Origin: Eutypa lata | Lineage: Eukaryota; Ascomycota; Sordariomycetes; Xylariales; Diatrypaceae | Length of the DNA stretch: 64,000 bases | Direction of reading: 5' to 3' | Assembly (NCBI GenBank): GCA_022661535.1 | Contig: JAKULF010000004.1 | Location: 1,054,001-1,118,000, forward strand | The notes under the pieces: model-generated | Database searches by the model: none | The model's input: the letters and a program-made list of their open reading frames with translations, nothing else | Told to the model about the DNA's origin: nothing | Position numbers and translations under genes: made by a program | Shown here: piece after piece, positions 22,960 through 35,785 of the stretch | Numbering within the stretch: the stretch's first letter is position 1 | How the letters are laid out: every line of letters starts with the position of its first letter

Positions 22960-24660
22960 ATTTTTTGAATCAAGTCAAGAACAACCGACATCAACTTTGG
23001 AATATTGGCTCGAAACAAATGTGGCCTGCATCACTACTTCATCACCGCGAAAACAGTGGCGCTTAGAATTTGGATCAACCGCAATAACAAACTGACGGTC
23101 TATTCATCTCAAACCACGGAAAGCGACCAAGCAGCTGCTTCTAGGTGCGACTACTGCATCTCACTAGGGTTTTAGGTCACTGTGTGTTTCGTTGGTGTGA
23201 CAGTGCGGTGGTACGACGGCGTGGAACCTTATGCAGGACTCTTTCACTTTCTCGGTGCTAGACTAGAGTTTGTGCGTTTAAGGTTGCTGTGGTACGTGGT
23301 TGGGGATTGGTAAGATACAGTTTTCAAACACCATGTATCTTAAGTTCAGATATGGCTTGGTGCTTATGTACCTACCTATCTACTTGCGTATGCATGCATG
23401 AATGGGACTGGGTATGAATTTAGATTGAAAATGAGGACCTAGAGCTTCTGGGACACATGAAAGGCACTGATCTCTCATATCTGTCTAAAGATTGTGTATA
23501 AATTGCGCCGAAGATTTCATTAGATCAACTAATAGCGCCGGGATATCGTAAATAGACCAATGGATATATATAATAAGCAAATAAGTAAATTGACAGGAAT
23601 GTGGGCGAAGACAAGTGAGGTGTAAGAAATATCCTATGGTTTTTCCTTTTTCTTCTATGGCGTATGATGAATCCAGTTAGCAATGTCAAAATGACCTGAC
23701 AAGATTGGCCATCTACAGGAAACACTCCAAGCGTGAAACAAATGAAGATCGAACCAGGACCTGACAGCTTGGTAATGATAATAGCAGATACGAATGTAAA
23801 AACCGTGAATATTAAGCCTTACGCGTAGTTAAGCCGCATAGCGAGGTAGTTCGTTGTCAAAATTTGGCTATTGCATTGTTGCTGGTTTCCCGCAGCTTTG
23901 TTCCGAAACCACGTGTATTCATTGGACAAATTGCTTTGATACAACGCCATTAAAACTGTAGTTTGGTATACTGACGTACTCGGAACACATAATCATCGTA
24001 TATCTTGAAGTTCTAAAGTCTACTGTGGTCGACGATACTTTGTTTGTTCCTGGTTAGCCCCTCCCGACGTTTAGGTTCTGGGGTTGACGTCCACATGCCA
24101 GGTCACGTTAGCGGCTGCTAACCCCTGCATCAGCCGGACCTGCCTTGCCGGGAGAAATCCCACAAATCCCACAAATCCTGCCTGTGACCCACCCGCCCAG
24201 ATTTTATTATGTCAGCCGTCACCGTATGAAGCAGCTGCCTAGGTACTTCGTATTTGGCCAGTTAATAATCCCATCGCATGAGCATGAGCACGAACACGAC
24301 CGACAACTCAACGTATCCACTAGTTAGTGAATCGACTACAGTTCTTACCGCTACTGTGGGCAGAATTTCGAGCAGTCGGAACATTGATCACAAGTGTTTT
24401 TTTGTTAGGGGGGAACACGTTGTTCAAAGCCGGATGTAGTCGTTACTTACGCCCATATTCAACCAACCAACTACCGGCGCCCGATACGAGCAACCAACAC
24501 TCACTCAGCTTGTCCTACCGAACCGAACCCATTCCGTTCCATCGTTACATTTTGTATCTCGGCATATTGGTTTCACAGTTTTGTTTTTAGCCGCCATATA
24601 TTTTCCAAGACCAAAGACAAGGGATAGAAGACAAAGCCCTAAAGACACAGTGGCGAGGTT
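22960..24660. other. Intergenic, no gene seen
   Basis: About 1.7 kb with only short frames (24145-24327, 24327-24590, and 23525-23725 on the minus strand) that show no domain. The region just before 24661 is the likely promoter of the amino-acid transporter. Confidence 0.5.
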
Positions 24661-26597
24661 ATGACGAATTACTCAACCATTGCTGCTAATGGCCACGATT
24701 CGGACACGGCATCTGGGAATTCTGGCGATATGTCAAGGTGCGTTTTGAGAGAGGTGTAGAGTTGGGATGAGAGACAAAACACACTTCAGATTGGGAATAT
24801 CCTGCTTACACCAGAATGCGATTCGTAGGAACCGACGAGGTCGAGGCTACCTGAAAGATGGCGGATTCGGCGGGCAGGCATCGATGCTGAGTAGCATCAT
24901 CAATCTACTCAACACAAGTACGTAAAATACACATGGCTCGTTCCCCCGCTGGCTACTATCAGCTCATTGAATACTGATATAATGTGTCCTCGTACAGTTA
25001 TCGGCGCTGGCACACTCGCGATGCCCTCAGCTATGTCACATTTCGGTATGACGCTGGGAGTGATCGTCATCGTCTGGTCCGCCTTCACCTCCGCCCTCGG
25101 TCTCTACCTCCAATCCCGATGCGCCCGATACCTCGACCGGGGCACTGCCTCGTTTGGCGCCGTTGCCCAGATGACATATCCGAACGCGGCCATACTTTTC
25201 GAGGGAGCTATAGCCGTCAAGTGCTTTGGCGTGGCCGTCTCGTATCTGATCATCATTGGCGACTTGATGCCCGGCGTGGTGGAAGGATTCGACAGTCGAG
25301 CGACCGAGATCCCGTATCTGATGAACCGGAACTTCTGGATCACCATCTTCATGCTCGTCATCATGCCGCTGGCCTTCCTGAGGCGCCTGGACTCGCTGAA
25401 GTACACTAGTATTGTGGCCTTGGTGGCTATCGGATATCTGATCATACTCGTCGTTTACCACTTTGCCTCGGATACCCTGGCTCCCCGAGACAAGGTCCGC
25501 TACGTGGCGTGGGGAGGACCCGTCGAAGCTTTGAGCGCGTTGCCCGTGGTGGTGTTTGCATATACATGCCACCAGAACAAGTTCTCGATTCTTAACGAGT
25601 TGAAGGACAACTCTCCTTCTAGGTAAGTCGTTTCCAACTTGGTATATGTCCGTTATAGTATTTTGACCATGTCTAGCATTATGGGTGTCATTACGGCAAG
25701 TATAGGATCTGCAGCTGCCGTCTATGTACTGGTTGCGATAACTGGATATATGACATTTGGCAACGATGTCGAGGGCAATATCGTCTCTATGTGTAAGTCA
25801 CACTCACTTCTTTTATCCCTGATTTCATCTGATACATAAACTTACGTTTCGCAGATACGCCTTCGACCGCCTCCACAATCGCGAAAGCAGCTATCGTGGT
25901 CCTGGTCACATTCTCCATCCCGCTTCAAGTGCATCCGTGTCGGGCATCCATCTACGCGGTGACCCAATGGCGACCAAGCCGCAGCCCGCAGCCGCGATCG
26001 AACTCACCGGGATCTCGTTCGCTCCTCCAACCCAACCAGGCCCGGGTTTCAGACCACGGCTCTGGCGCCGAGATCTCCGACGCCGTCTTCGCGTGGCTGA
26101 CGTCGCTCATCCTCATATTAGCGTACATCACGTCCCTGACGGTGTCCTCTCTCGAGCGGGTGCTCGCCTTCGTCGGCAGCGTCGGCAGTACCAGCATCAG
26201 CTTCATCCTGCCGGGCATCTTCTACTGGAAGATCTCGCACCCGGACTCGGGCCACCAACAGCGGCTCGCTAAGGAAGACGACGATGCGACGGCGGCGCAC
26301 GGCGGTGGTGGTGGTGGTGCTGACGATGATTCGGACAATGATAACATAGACGACGGCGAGGGCTTGCTAGGTACTAGCACCGCGAGTCTCCGAAGCACGG
26401 GGAGTGGTGTCAGCGGTCGAAGCGGCCGTACCAAGGGCGTGAAGTCCCCCTGGAAGTGGCGGGCGAAGTGGAGGTGGAACATGGAACACCTCTCGGAGAC
26501 GCTCCTCAGACAGGTGGCCGGGCTCCTAGCCATATATGGCATCTGCGTCCTGGTCGTCTGCCTGACGCTCAATATGGTCGGCAGTATCAAACATTGA
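24661..26597 (+). CDS. Vacuolar-type amino-acid transporter (AVT5/AVT6-like, AAAP family)
   Basis: Five exons, 24661-24737, 24829-24917, 24998-25622, 25677-25792 and 25855-26597, give 549 aa. Introns are 91, 80, 54 and 62 nt with regular signals, and the second acceptor at 24828 was set by frame. After a short polar N-terminus, the AAAP signature begins with SIINLLNTIIGAGTLAMPSA, the usual helix 1 of this family. Then come helices with WSAFTSALGLYLQ, FGVAVSYLIIIGDLMPG, VFAYTCHQN and GYMTFG. Between the last helices is a cytosolic loop rich in Asp, Gly and Ser (about residues 445-505). Members export neutral or acidic amino acids from the vacuole by proton antiport. A (GA)12 repeat begins right after the stop codon. 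Confidence 0.9.
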
Positions 26598-27415
26598 GCG
26601 AGAGAGAGAGAGAGAGAGAGAGAGCGGATCTTGAAGCCAAACCAATCTATCTTGCAATATCATCTGAAGCAAATCTTTCCATTTGGTAAGGGTGGATCTA
26701 TATACTGAAGTCTATTTTCTATCTTCTTTCTTCTAGCTTGTCTGTTCAGCTAGCGATTACCTCTTCTTCTGGGCATTTTCTGGCTCTTCTACATTCTTAT
26801 CATTGGCATGTCCTCGGAGTTTTGGAGCAGCATGTGGCATATGGGGTGTTTTTATTTCGTGTATCTAGCTAGGTATATCTGTGGGTTAGCATTGCTTCGG
26901 ATGCATAGCTCAATCGATGTATGACAGTCGCTTTTCAACAATAATCTAGCCAGATAATTTTGTATAAGATGATATTACCTATGACGGATCCCACCCCTAT
27001 CTTATGATCTTTTATTTATCAAATGAACTAAATGTCGCCTTTTCGAAAATGAGAGCCACTATGGGTAAGGGAAGGGAGTGGCTAAGTATATGTGTGTGAC
27101 GCATGTCTTGGCTTTAGTACTGTACTGACAAAACTAATTGGCGGGGTTAATTTTTCAAGACTGCGGTAGGAAGTTGCCCCACCATCTGATTAGAAAAGAT
27201 ATCTGATTATCAAGCAGTTTTCTCTTTCTCCCATGATCAACTAGTAACTTCATACGTATCTGTGAATACAAATAGATATCTCTTGAAACTGAGAAGCTTC
27301 CTTGACAAGAGTTTGCAAGTTACGTCCGATCTTTTGACCATTTGATCGCGAAAAACCGAAAACCTTCCGTCCTTATTACGCACACACAACACCACTACAA
27401 GCTACCTAGCCCACC
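26598..27415. other. Intergenic between tandem genes
   Basis: No gene. It opens with a simple AG repeat and should contain the 3' end of the transporter transcript and the promoter of the WD40 gene at 27416. Confidence 0.5.
26601..26624. repeat. (AG)12 microsatellite
   Basis: Twelve perfect AG units start three bases after the transporter stop codon, so they lie in its 3' untranslated region. Confidence 0.9.
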
Positions 27416-28984
27416 ATGGCTGCCCCTCACCGGCAACAAGGCGATGGCATCGACGACGACGAGAACATGCCCGAAACCCTCGACGCCGAGGACGCGCTCG
27501 AGGAGATCGAAGATGCCACGGCGGAGGGCGGCATGGACATTGATGACGACGAAAACGACGATAGAGAAGAGATCATCCTTCAAAACGACAGCATAGCCTA
27601 CTTCGACGCGCACAAAGACAGCGTCTTCGCCATAGCGCAACACCCGACCATCCCGTCCCTGATCGCGACCGGTGGCGGCGAAGGTGACGAAGACGACGCC
27701 CCCGGCAAGGGCTACGTATTCGACACGTCGGCCGTGGCGGGGCGCCCCGTCCTGCCCCCGAGCTATAACGCAGACCCGGCCTCGGCACAACAGCAGCTCT
27801 CGCACTCGACGGGTCTGACGCCCTTGTTCGCCATCGACGGGCACTCGGACTCGGTCAACGCGCTGGCGTTCACGCTCCCGCGGGGCGAGTACCTCGTCTC
27901 GGGCGGCCTCGACGGCCGACTGCGAGCCTACCAGGTCGCGGTAGACGCGCGCAACAAGGCTTCCTTCCGCTTCGTGGCCGAGGCCCAGGAGGTCCCCGAG
28001 ATCAACTGGGTGGCGGCGTGCCCGGCGCCGCAGTACGCCAACGCCGTGGCCATCGGCGGGTCCGACGGCTCCGTTTGGGTCTACACCGTCGACGCCGCCG
28101 ACGCCGCCAACCCGCTCCAGATCGTGCAGACGTACTTCCTGCACGCGCCCGCGCCCTGCACCGCCGGCGCCTGGTCCCCCGACGGCGCCCTGCTCGCCAC
28201 CGTCGCCGAGGACGGCTCCCTGCACGTCTGGGACGTCTGGGGCACGGCTGCCGCGGCAGGTTTGGCCAACGATAACGGCCAGACCGTCGTCTCCCTCACG
28301 AGCGCCGATGCGCGGTTCGCGGTCGAGGGCGGCTTGTACAGCGTTGCGATTGATCCGCGCGGAGGCGCGTTCGTGGCCGTGGGTGGGGCGGGCGGCGCGA
28401 TTAAGATTGTGGGTCTCCCGCGGTTATCATCATCATCAGGAGGAAGTGAAGCACAACCGCCACAGAACAGCCGCCAGAGCAAAGCTAAGGCCAAAGGCGC
28501 CAGCGGCGCGGGTAGCCAGGCCGGCGTGATCCTAGCGGACCTCGCGGTGCAGCGCGACAGCGTCGAGACGCTCGCCTTCAGCCCCTCGCAGCCGCTGCTG
28601 GCCGCGGGCAGCGTCGACGGCTCCATCGCGGTCTACGACGCGTCGCGGGGGTTCGCGGCGCGCAAGCTGAACGAGGCTGCGCACGACGAGTACAGCGTCG
28701 TCAAGGTCGAGTTCGTCCGCGACGTCGGGGACGGCTGGCTGCTGACCAGCTGTGGCATGGATGGGGTCGTGAAAAGGTGGGATGTCAGGAGCCAGATGGC
28801 CACCGCGGCTGGAGGGCCCAGGACGGGCGTCGTCAAGGCCGATCCGGCGAGGTTGGTCAAGGAGTGGAGGGGCCATCGCGGCGAGGGCGAGGGGGGCGGT
28901 GTGTTGGGGTTCGTGCAGGGGGCTACGGGGGAGAGGATCGTTACTGCGGGTGATGATGGGGTTGCGTTGGTTTTTGAGACGTGA
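27416..28984 (+). CDS. WD40-repeat ribosome assembly protein, Sqt1-like
   Basis: Single-exon frame of 522 aa. The first ~55 residues are very acidic (DDDEN, EEIEDA, DIDDDENDDREE), as in yeast Sqt1. WD40 blades follow: AHKDSVFAIAQHP, GHSDSVNALAF, GGLDGRLRAYQ, AIGGSDGSVWVY, AGAWSPDGALLATVAEDGSLHVWDVWG, LAFSPSQPLLAAGSVDGSIAVYD, CGMDGVVKRWDVR and a final GDDGVALVFET. Sqt1 is the dedicated chaperone that delivers ribosomal protein uL16 (Rpl10) to the 60S subunit; the metazoan counterpart is AAMP. A low-complexity Ser/Gly/Lys insertion lies near residues 340-370. GC is high (third-position bias), unlike the flanking DNA, which fits a well-expressed gene. The start at 27416 has a CACCATGG context. 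Confidence 0.9.
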   Translation: MAAPHRQQGDGIDDDENMPETLDAEDALEEIEDATAEGGMDIDDDENDDREEIILQNDSIAYFDAHKDSVFAIAQHPTIPSLIATGGGEGDEDDAPGKGYVFDTSAVAGRPVLPPSYNADPASAQQQLSHSTGLTPLFAIDGHSDSVNALAFTLPRGEYLVSGGLDGRLRAYQVAVDARNKASFRFVAEAQEVPEINWVAACPAPQYANAVAIGGSDGSVWVYTVDAADAANPLQIVQTYFLHAPAPCTAGAWSPDGALLATVAEDGSLHVWDVWGTAAAAGLANDNGQTVVSLTSADARFAVEGGLYSVAIDPRGGAFVAVGGAGGAIKIVGLPRLSSSSGGSEAQPPQNSRQSKAKAKGASGAGSQAGVILADLAVQRDSVETLAFSPSQPLLAAGSVDGSIAVYDASRGFAARKLNEAAHDEYSVVKVEFVRDVGDGWLLTSCGMDGVVKRWDVRSQMATAAGGPRTGVVKADPARLVKEWRGHRGEGEGGGVLGFVQGATGERIVTAGDDGVALVFET

Positions 28985-30291
28985 GATGTGAGATGTGATG
29001 AGTTACGATGATGCCAAATCAGATGGATAGTTAGTTAGGGGGGGAGGGTTGAACCAAATACCAGGCAGGATGGACAAGGTGATAGATAAAACAAAATAAG
29101 ATGGGTCACGAATGGTGCTTCAAACCTAACTAGACTTGTTACTCTCATATTTGTGATATTGTTTTGTTTTGGCTCATGTGGTTCAAGAGTGAAGAGCGAG
29201 AAATGAGAGAATGGCCAACTAGCTAAGTAATCAGGATAACGTGAAGCACCAGTGGTATTCAGAACTCCAGTTCACTCCTATTTCCTAGTACCTCCGTGTG
29301 TTATTACAGTACCTCTCGGGGGTATAACGGTAGATTGAGCCCAAGCCCCTTATTTGCTTGGTCTTGATCGTGAAATCTGCTTAGTATTGCAGGGCTTCTC
29401 AATTAAGTCATCCTATACGCATCGTTGGGAACCCCAGCCCTCGTATTTAATAATGCTATATCTTGTTTGATAATAGCTGGCCAATCGCATCTACTGACTA
29501 GACATTTCAATGTCATCACTTAGCTGGTCTAAAAGGACAACTTCTCCCAATAATAAGGTATCCGGTTAAGAAACTAAACATGTAGAAGCGAAGTCCTAAG
29601 TAGGTATTTGGACATCGAAATTCGCAATCCATTCAGAAATTCAACCCGATGTTTTCGTTCTAGACCTCCTCCTTGGCAGGGGTGACTTTAAAAGGAGGAA
29701 GTGGAGCACTTGTGCATCATAGGTACACAAAGTATAGATAACTAGGACGACACATAATACAAACCATGATTTCCATTGAATCAAACGATGGCAACGTATT
29801 GTAATTAGCAAGTTCCGTTTCCATATTTGAAACCGCTATTATAATATGGAAGGTGAGTATGTAAGTCTTCGTAGCCCTACTCATAAAATCCACTCTAAGT
29901 AGGTATACTACTCTGTAGACGCAGCAAAACCCCATTTCACACCACGCGAAGTGTTATAATTAATTAAATTGTAAAACAAGCAAATGGATCACGGCAAGTT
30001 CCGGAAGACGGAAGCCGGAATTTCATGATTCGGGGCAACGTCGCCAACAAACTGATGTTGCCAAAGGGTAACTCTCCGGCCGGGGCAAATATCGCTCCGC
30101 TATACAAAAGCAAAAGTCGCCGCCATGCCATGGTCTAATACAGCCCGAGGTGATAAATACCACCATATAAATATGGCGTTAATACCATGAGGTTGGCTTT
30201 TTATTAATATTAATGTCGTGTTACATTCGACATTGGATACTACATTAGTTAATCAATGTTTGTAGCTCACTAGCAATCTAGTGAACACACC
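28985..30291. other. Intergenic, no gene seen
   Basis: About 1.3 kb without a supported gene; a minus-strand frame at 29717-29935 is short and featureless. The last ~200 bases should be the promoter of the SDR gene. Confidence 0.5.
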
Positions 30292-31382
30292 ATGGCAGCC
30301 AAACAAACTGTCCTCATAACCGGCTGCAGCACCGGCGGCATCGGCCACGCCCTCGCACTAGAATTCCAAGCCCGCGGCCTACATGTATTCGCGACGGCGC
30401 GGTCGATATCCAAGATGGCATCCCTCGAGGGTCTGCCCGACGTCACGCTGCTATCCCTAGACGTCACCTCCGAGGCATCGATCGCAGCGGCGGTGGCGGC
30501 GGTCTCCGAGGATGCCAGCACGGGTGGCAAGCTAGACTACCTCGTGAACAACGCCGGTGGGCAGACGCTCGGGCCGCTGCTGGACTTCGACCTGAAGCAG
30601 GCTAGAGATATGTTCGAGGTGAACGTGTTCGGAGCGATCGCTGCGGTGCAGGCCTTCGCGCCGCTGTTGATCGAGGCTAAGGGGTCCGTGGTCAACTTGA
30701 CTTCTATCACGGCGCTGATGTATCCGCCTTGGATGGGTGGGTGACCTCTTCCCTTTTCCGCCTTAACCCCATCATAAACCATGCCCTTACGTGCCCTTAT
30801 ACACGCTCTCATAAATATCAATATAAGCAAGCAGCGCTGCTATGAATCGCCATCTAACTTACACTCACCCCCACACAGGATTCTACGCTTCCTCCAAATC
30901 GGCCTTCGTAACGCTCAGCGAGACCCTCCGGCTAGAGCTCCAACCCCTCGGCGTCCGCGTGGCAACCGTCATCGTCGGAGCGGTATCGACCAACATCTTC
31001 GCGAACATGCCGGCGTACAAGCTGCCCGCCAATTCGCGATACGGACCAGTCGAGAAGCAGATCCAGGCACGTGCGACGGGGAACGACGTCTCGGGCCAGA
31101 AGGACACGGCCGAGGATTTCGCGCGCAAGTTGGTTGGTAGGGTCCTAAGTGGTGCGAGCGGCAGGATTGCGTGCGGAAAGCTGTCCACGGCTGTGCAGCT
31201 GCTTACGACGTACTTCCCGACGTGGGTCGTTGTGAGTCTTCCCCCTTCTTTTTTCTTCTTCTCGTTTATTAAGCTGCTTTTGTTGTATTTACCTGGTGCT
31301 ATTATGGTCACTCACTAACAATCTCTTTTGCTCTTAGGATCGTCTTAGTATTGCAAATACTGGGCTGGATACTTGGAGGTGA
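30292..31382 (+). CDS. Short-chain dehydrogenase/reductase, Ayr1-like (1-acyldihydroxyacetone-phosphate reductase)
   Basis: Three exons, 30292-30736, 30879-31231 and 31338-31382, give 280 aa. The introns (142 and 106 nt) run from GTGGGT to CACACAG and from GTGAGT to TCTTAG. The last exon encodes only 14 residues and was found by continuing the frame to DTWR and a TGA. Classical SDR features are present: TGCSTGGIG cofactor loop near residue 10, NNAGG near 90, the Ser of NLTSITA, and the catalytic YASSK. The cofactor loop and overall layout resemble yeast Ayr1, which reduces acyl-DHAP with NADPH in phosphatidic acid synthesis and is found in lipid droplets and the ER. Many fungal paralogues of this subfamily work on other lipids, so the substrate is uncertain. 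Confidence 0.88.
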
Positions 31383-32724
31383 TTCATACTAGAATCATTA
31401 CGCTTTTAGGAGAAGGATGATATGGGGTTGTGTATATAAGCTAGAGTTCGTAAGGAAGGTGTATTACTTTTCTAACTACAGTTTTCATTTATATCCATAC
31501 ATTTATGAATACTTTATTGCGAGCGACCGGAGTCCCTGTTCCGGCACAGCAGGTTTAGAGTCCATACACTTCGTTATAAGGAGTGTCGAACACTGTGCAG
31601 CATGTCTTTTTCTATGAAGTATGATACAATAAATTAGAGTGGATAGTGGTGTTTCAAAATTTCGAATCGATATGTACTTACAAGAGCCATTCGTAAATGT
31701 TTACCTTTCACTTTGAATAGTAGTCACTATGCTCATTCACCAGACTATGAGGGGGTTCACTCGAACGGTTTGGGTGTATCAGCTACGGAAATGACCGAGC
31801 AAGGACGTAAATGTCTCCCAGAGCAACTCGTCATCAACGTACGAGCCTAAAAAGTGCCCATCACTCTGTCAGGCTATGATGATCACACGACAATCAAGTC
31901 TAGACTCGCAGTACAATGATCTCCTTGGTGAAACCTCAGGGTCTAGCACTAGGTCGGTGAGGTCAGGGGAGATACCGCTCAGGCTGCTACGGCCTAGGGA
32001 TGCACAGCGTATGGTCACAACGACAGCCTCATCAGGCAGAATGGTACCCACCCTCATGAGTATTTACAACGAATTGTTTCTCACGGTGTGAAGCAGAGCC
32101 TCATTGAACCTGCAAGCCCATGGCGGCGTCAAATGATGGGGAGCCTACCCCGCAAAACTATACCGCTCCAAGGTGTAATCCATTGGTCTGCCTGATGGTC
32201 AGTTGAACATGGAGTGGTCGATCCGAGGTTTTTAAAACCATATATGACCTTGCTACCTAAGAATGCCTGAAGAGAGTTGCTTGGCAAGGCAATAAATCCA
32301 TCGCGCTGTGAAGTGACACGTTTTCGTGCATAGCATATCGGAACCAGAACGCAAAGAAGGCTACCAATCGCTAAATCTTGGTGTATATGACGAATTTTCT
32401 ATTTGACTTTGATTGGAGGTAGCAGGACGGGAAGCAATGGATGCGACTTTGTTGCTGCTGTGTAACGGAGGTACTCGGGTACGATATCCATATAGTCAAG
32501 CACCGGATTGTCGGATGTGACTGCTCACGGCCTAAACGCCCGGCTCCGGAAGGGTTCTGCTACGGAATCTGATTAGTTCACTTCCTCTCGTTCTCGTACC
32601 CCAGTGTTACATAAAGAGGGTGTTCGAGCCTCGAGTATTGAGATTCTTGAACTCATCATGCTCCCTATCTAGTCCCCTGAAACGATTTTAGAGAAATTCA
32701 GATAGGAATCGCTAAGAAGGCACA
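31383..32724. other. Intergenic, no gene seen
   Basis: About 1.3 kb. A 71-codon frame at 31876-32091 and its antisense shadow have no domain. Nothing else seen. Confidence 0.45.
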
Positions 32725-33992
32725 ATGAGTTCACAATATTTTGATGAGCTTCTCCTCTCACTGAAAGAGTATACACATGATTAATGATTGCCTCCTCTCC
32801 TCATATTATGGGTACAGTGTTGGCTGACGACTTTACACAGGCTTTACAAAACATCTGCTTACTCTGATTTAACTCTCGAATGCGGAGATGACGAGCATAA
32901 AGTTCATAAGGTCGTGGTATGTCCGCGGTCTAAGCGACTCGCGGACATGCTGAGTAGCCACGCTTCAAAGGTAAGTAGTGCATGGATGGCCTGTGATTCA
33001 CGCCTCATAGCTAACAATGAGAGGTACATCAGGAAGGCGGACAAGACACCCTCGTCCTTGCCGAAGATGATCCAGAAGCAGTCAACCTTATGCTATATTA
33101 CTTCTACCATCTCGACTATCCTGATGTTGAAGGCCATGAAGCAGAAGAGAGCAATACGTCCCAAGAGCCGCAAACTATTTCGTCATCAACCCCCAACCAC
33201 GTAGACAAGAGCTCCACTGGGATCGTCAACGGAAGTCATCCCTATGGCACGAATGGACATGTTCAACGTCCCATGCAGTCCTCGATCGAGAAGGAGCAAT
33301 CCATCGACCCGACGGTGGTCACCTCTCCTACGGGAACGGGAGAGACTAGCTCGGAGGCTGGGTCGAAGATCGCGAAAAAGAAGAAGAAGAAGAGCCGCAG
33401 CGTACAACCCGAGTCTTCGTCTGAAACCACCACCACTACTACCCCCATTTCTACTACCAATATTAGTAACGCGACCCAGACCCATGTTCAAGCCCAAGAG
33501 CAGACATCACCACAACCTTCGTCCTCACCCACCAATACCGCTTCTGTTCCTACTCTCACTCCCACTCCCGCTACCACCAATGCCAACACCACCACCCAGA
33601 AACAAAAACACCACCACCACCACCCCCCAGCCACCAACCTAACAATTCACGCCCAGCTCTACGCCCTAGCCTCCAAATACAACGTGGAGGGTCTCGCGGC
33701 CCTCGCAGCCGACAAGTTCGAGCGCGGCGTGGGCCGTCACTGGGGCACGGACGACTTCCTGCGCGCGGCGCGCGAGGCCTACACGTCTACGGACCGGGCG
33801 AATCGCCGCCTGCGCGATGCTGTCCTCGCCGCTGTCAAGACGCATCCGGAATTGCTGGGGCGGGCGCCCGTGCAGGATGCTATTCGGGGGCTAGAGTTGA
33901 GCTTTGATCTGCTTATGCATATGCGTGGTGATGGGAATAGCGGTGGTGGTGTGAAGGGGGCTGGGGCTGGGGCTGGGGTTGGAGATGTGTGA
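32725..33992 (+). CDS. BTB/POZ domain protein with long low-complexity insertion, 377 aa
   Basis: Three exons, 32725-32768, 32841-32970 and 33033-33992. The short first exon (MSSQYFDELLLSLKE) joins LYKTSAYSDLTLECG across a 72-nt intron, giving the start of a fungal BTB domain (SDLTLECGDDEHKVHKVVVCPRS). The domain continues through AEDDPEAVNLMLYYFYHLDY. It is then interrupted by about 120 residues of Ser/Thr/Pro/Gln-rich sequence, with a KKKKKK-type patch and a His run, before the usual end of the fold, HAQLYALASKYNVEGLAALA. The tail ends in a Gly/Ala run. Fungal BTB proteins of this class are of unknown role and occur in many copies. A second, different BTB gene lies at 38588, on the other side of the NLR pseudogene. 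Confidence 0.85.
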
Positions 33993-34674
33993 TGTGTGAT
34001 GTGTGATGGTGTGGTTGTGTGGTTGTGTAGTTGCGTTAAGGATAGGAAATGCCCGCCCATGCCATTTTATGAACGGAGACAGACAGCAAAGCTAATGCTG
34101 AAAGGATAACTTGCTCGAGCGGTCGACCACCAAGTGTCCACTGCCGATGACTGTGTGAATCTTAAAATCCCCTGTGCCAGCTAGGTTACAAATACCTAGA
34201 TAGTGTTCCAATTATGTGTATATGGATGACTTCCCGTGAATAAGGTGCCTAGGACCAGTGACTCTAATCCTACTGAGAGCGCTAAGAACTCTCCCATTGG
34301 GTGCTCTAGCGAATTGGGAGCTTTTATACAGGCTGTAACAAATCAATCATCAGTCTAGTGTAAAATTGCCTATGGCTATGCATGCGGGGAAATGAGGCTG
34401 TGAAGTAGGCTATCCAGTTTGATTTTTCCTCAGTAATAACGAAGCGGTGGTATGTCCCCTGCCCCCCACCCCAAGCGATCCTCGTTTTAAAGTTGTAGTC
34501 GATCATCATAGTCTTCGTCAAATACCTATCTTGTCTAAATTTATCTATCCCCAGGCTGCAGGCTTCTATATGTCCTACAGCAAGTACTATCCTCGCCATG
34601 ACTGATATTCGGAATTCATTCACTATATCTGAAGTTTCTCCACATTTGTCCCTGTGAGGTTCACTCCGTGATCA
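33993..34674. other. Intergenic, no gene seen
   Basis: A short TGTGATG-type repeat follows the BTB stop codon. A minus-strand frame at 34324-34623 has no domain. The end is the probable old promoter of the NLR gene. Confidence 0.45.
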
Positions 34675-35565
34675 ATGGCGGAAACCGCCGGGCTTCTTAT
34701 TGGAGTCATCGCTTTGGCTGGCACCTTCAAGGACTGCATCGACCTATTTGGGTACATCACAGCGTCACGCAATCTCGGTTCGGACTATGACCTCATCACC
34801 ACGAAGTTAGATGTTGAGAAGACTCTCTTCCTACAGTGGGCACAGCGGGTACACCTCTTAGATGAACATTACGATGTCAGACTTACTCATTTTGATGTCG
34901 CAAATACTATTTCGCGTATGTTGCTGAGTGTACAACAGCTTCTTAGCGACAGTCACACTCTGCAACATCGATATGGCATGCGACCAGATCCCCAGCGACC
35001 ATGCCCTCAGCGGACCCCGGATGAACCGTTTCATATCCGATTTCACCGCTTTGAGTGTTCGATCTAACATGCCTCGAAAGGATGTCCCGGTGTTGCATAA
35101 AGTTCGGTGGGCGATCCATGACAAAGACAAGTTCGAGAATCTGATTCAACAACTCTCTTACTTCATCTCCAAACTCGACCAGATCATACCAGACACTATC
35201 GGCTCACTTCAATCAATGACCACGGAGGATCTTAAAAGGCTTCGCTTAGGCCAGCTGCAAGTAGTTCTTGAGGCTTCTTGTGGACGTGAAGCGCTGATTG
35301 CAGATATTGCGAAGAATGCCAGCAATAAAAACTACACATCCAGGATTTTAAACTGTCTCTGGTACCGCCTTATAGATGACAGAAGGCTCACTATACACCT
35401 TGCACATAAAAACACACTGAACTGGACATTACAGCTTCATGAGAAAGACACTGGGTAAATGTGGGACAACTTGTATAGCTGGCTTAGGCATGACTCCGGG
35501 ATATACTGGGTTTCAGGTAAAGCCGGAAGCGGGAAATCAACACTTATGAAGTACCTATACGAGCA

Positions 35566-35629
35566 CTATTGCGTACAAAAACGGAACCGTTATTGCTCTA
35601 GTGGCAATAACGCTATTTATACTGCGACA
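35566..35629 (-). repeat. Terminal direct repeat of the TRIM-like element (downstream copy on the minus strand)
   Basis: A 64-base repeat identical by eye to 35923-35986. The preceding A (35565) also matches, making 65 shared bases. On the minus strand it lies next to the G-rich tract at 35630-35640. Confidence 0.88.
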
Positions 35630-35785
35630 CACCCCCCAGATTTTGCCCATTCTCTTTTAGGCAGGATCTGTAACTATTCACAGCTCTGTGGCGGCGTCCG
35701 TCCGGTAGGGAAGCTCCAAAACCCTACTATGGCTCCCCATTTGGGCTAGCCCTCTGTGGCACACTGGCCCTTTAGCTTTTTGCGT

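Noticed and set aside
27395..28225. 276-codon minus-strand frame opposite the WD40 gene
   Set aside because: Antisense shadow of a GC-rich coding exon, dominated by Gly/Arg/Val.
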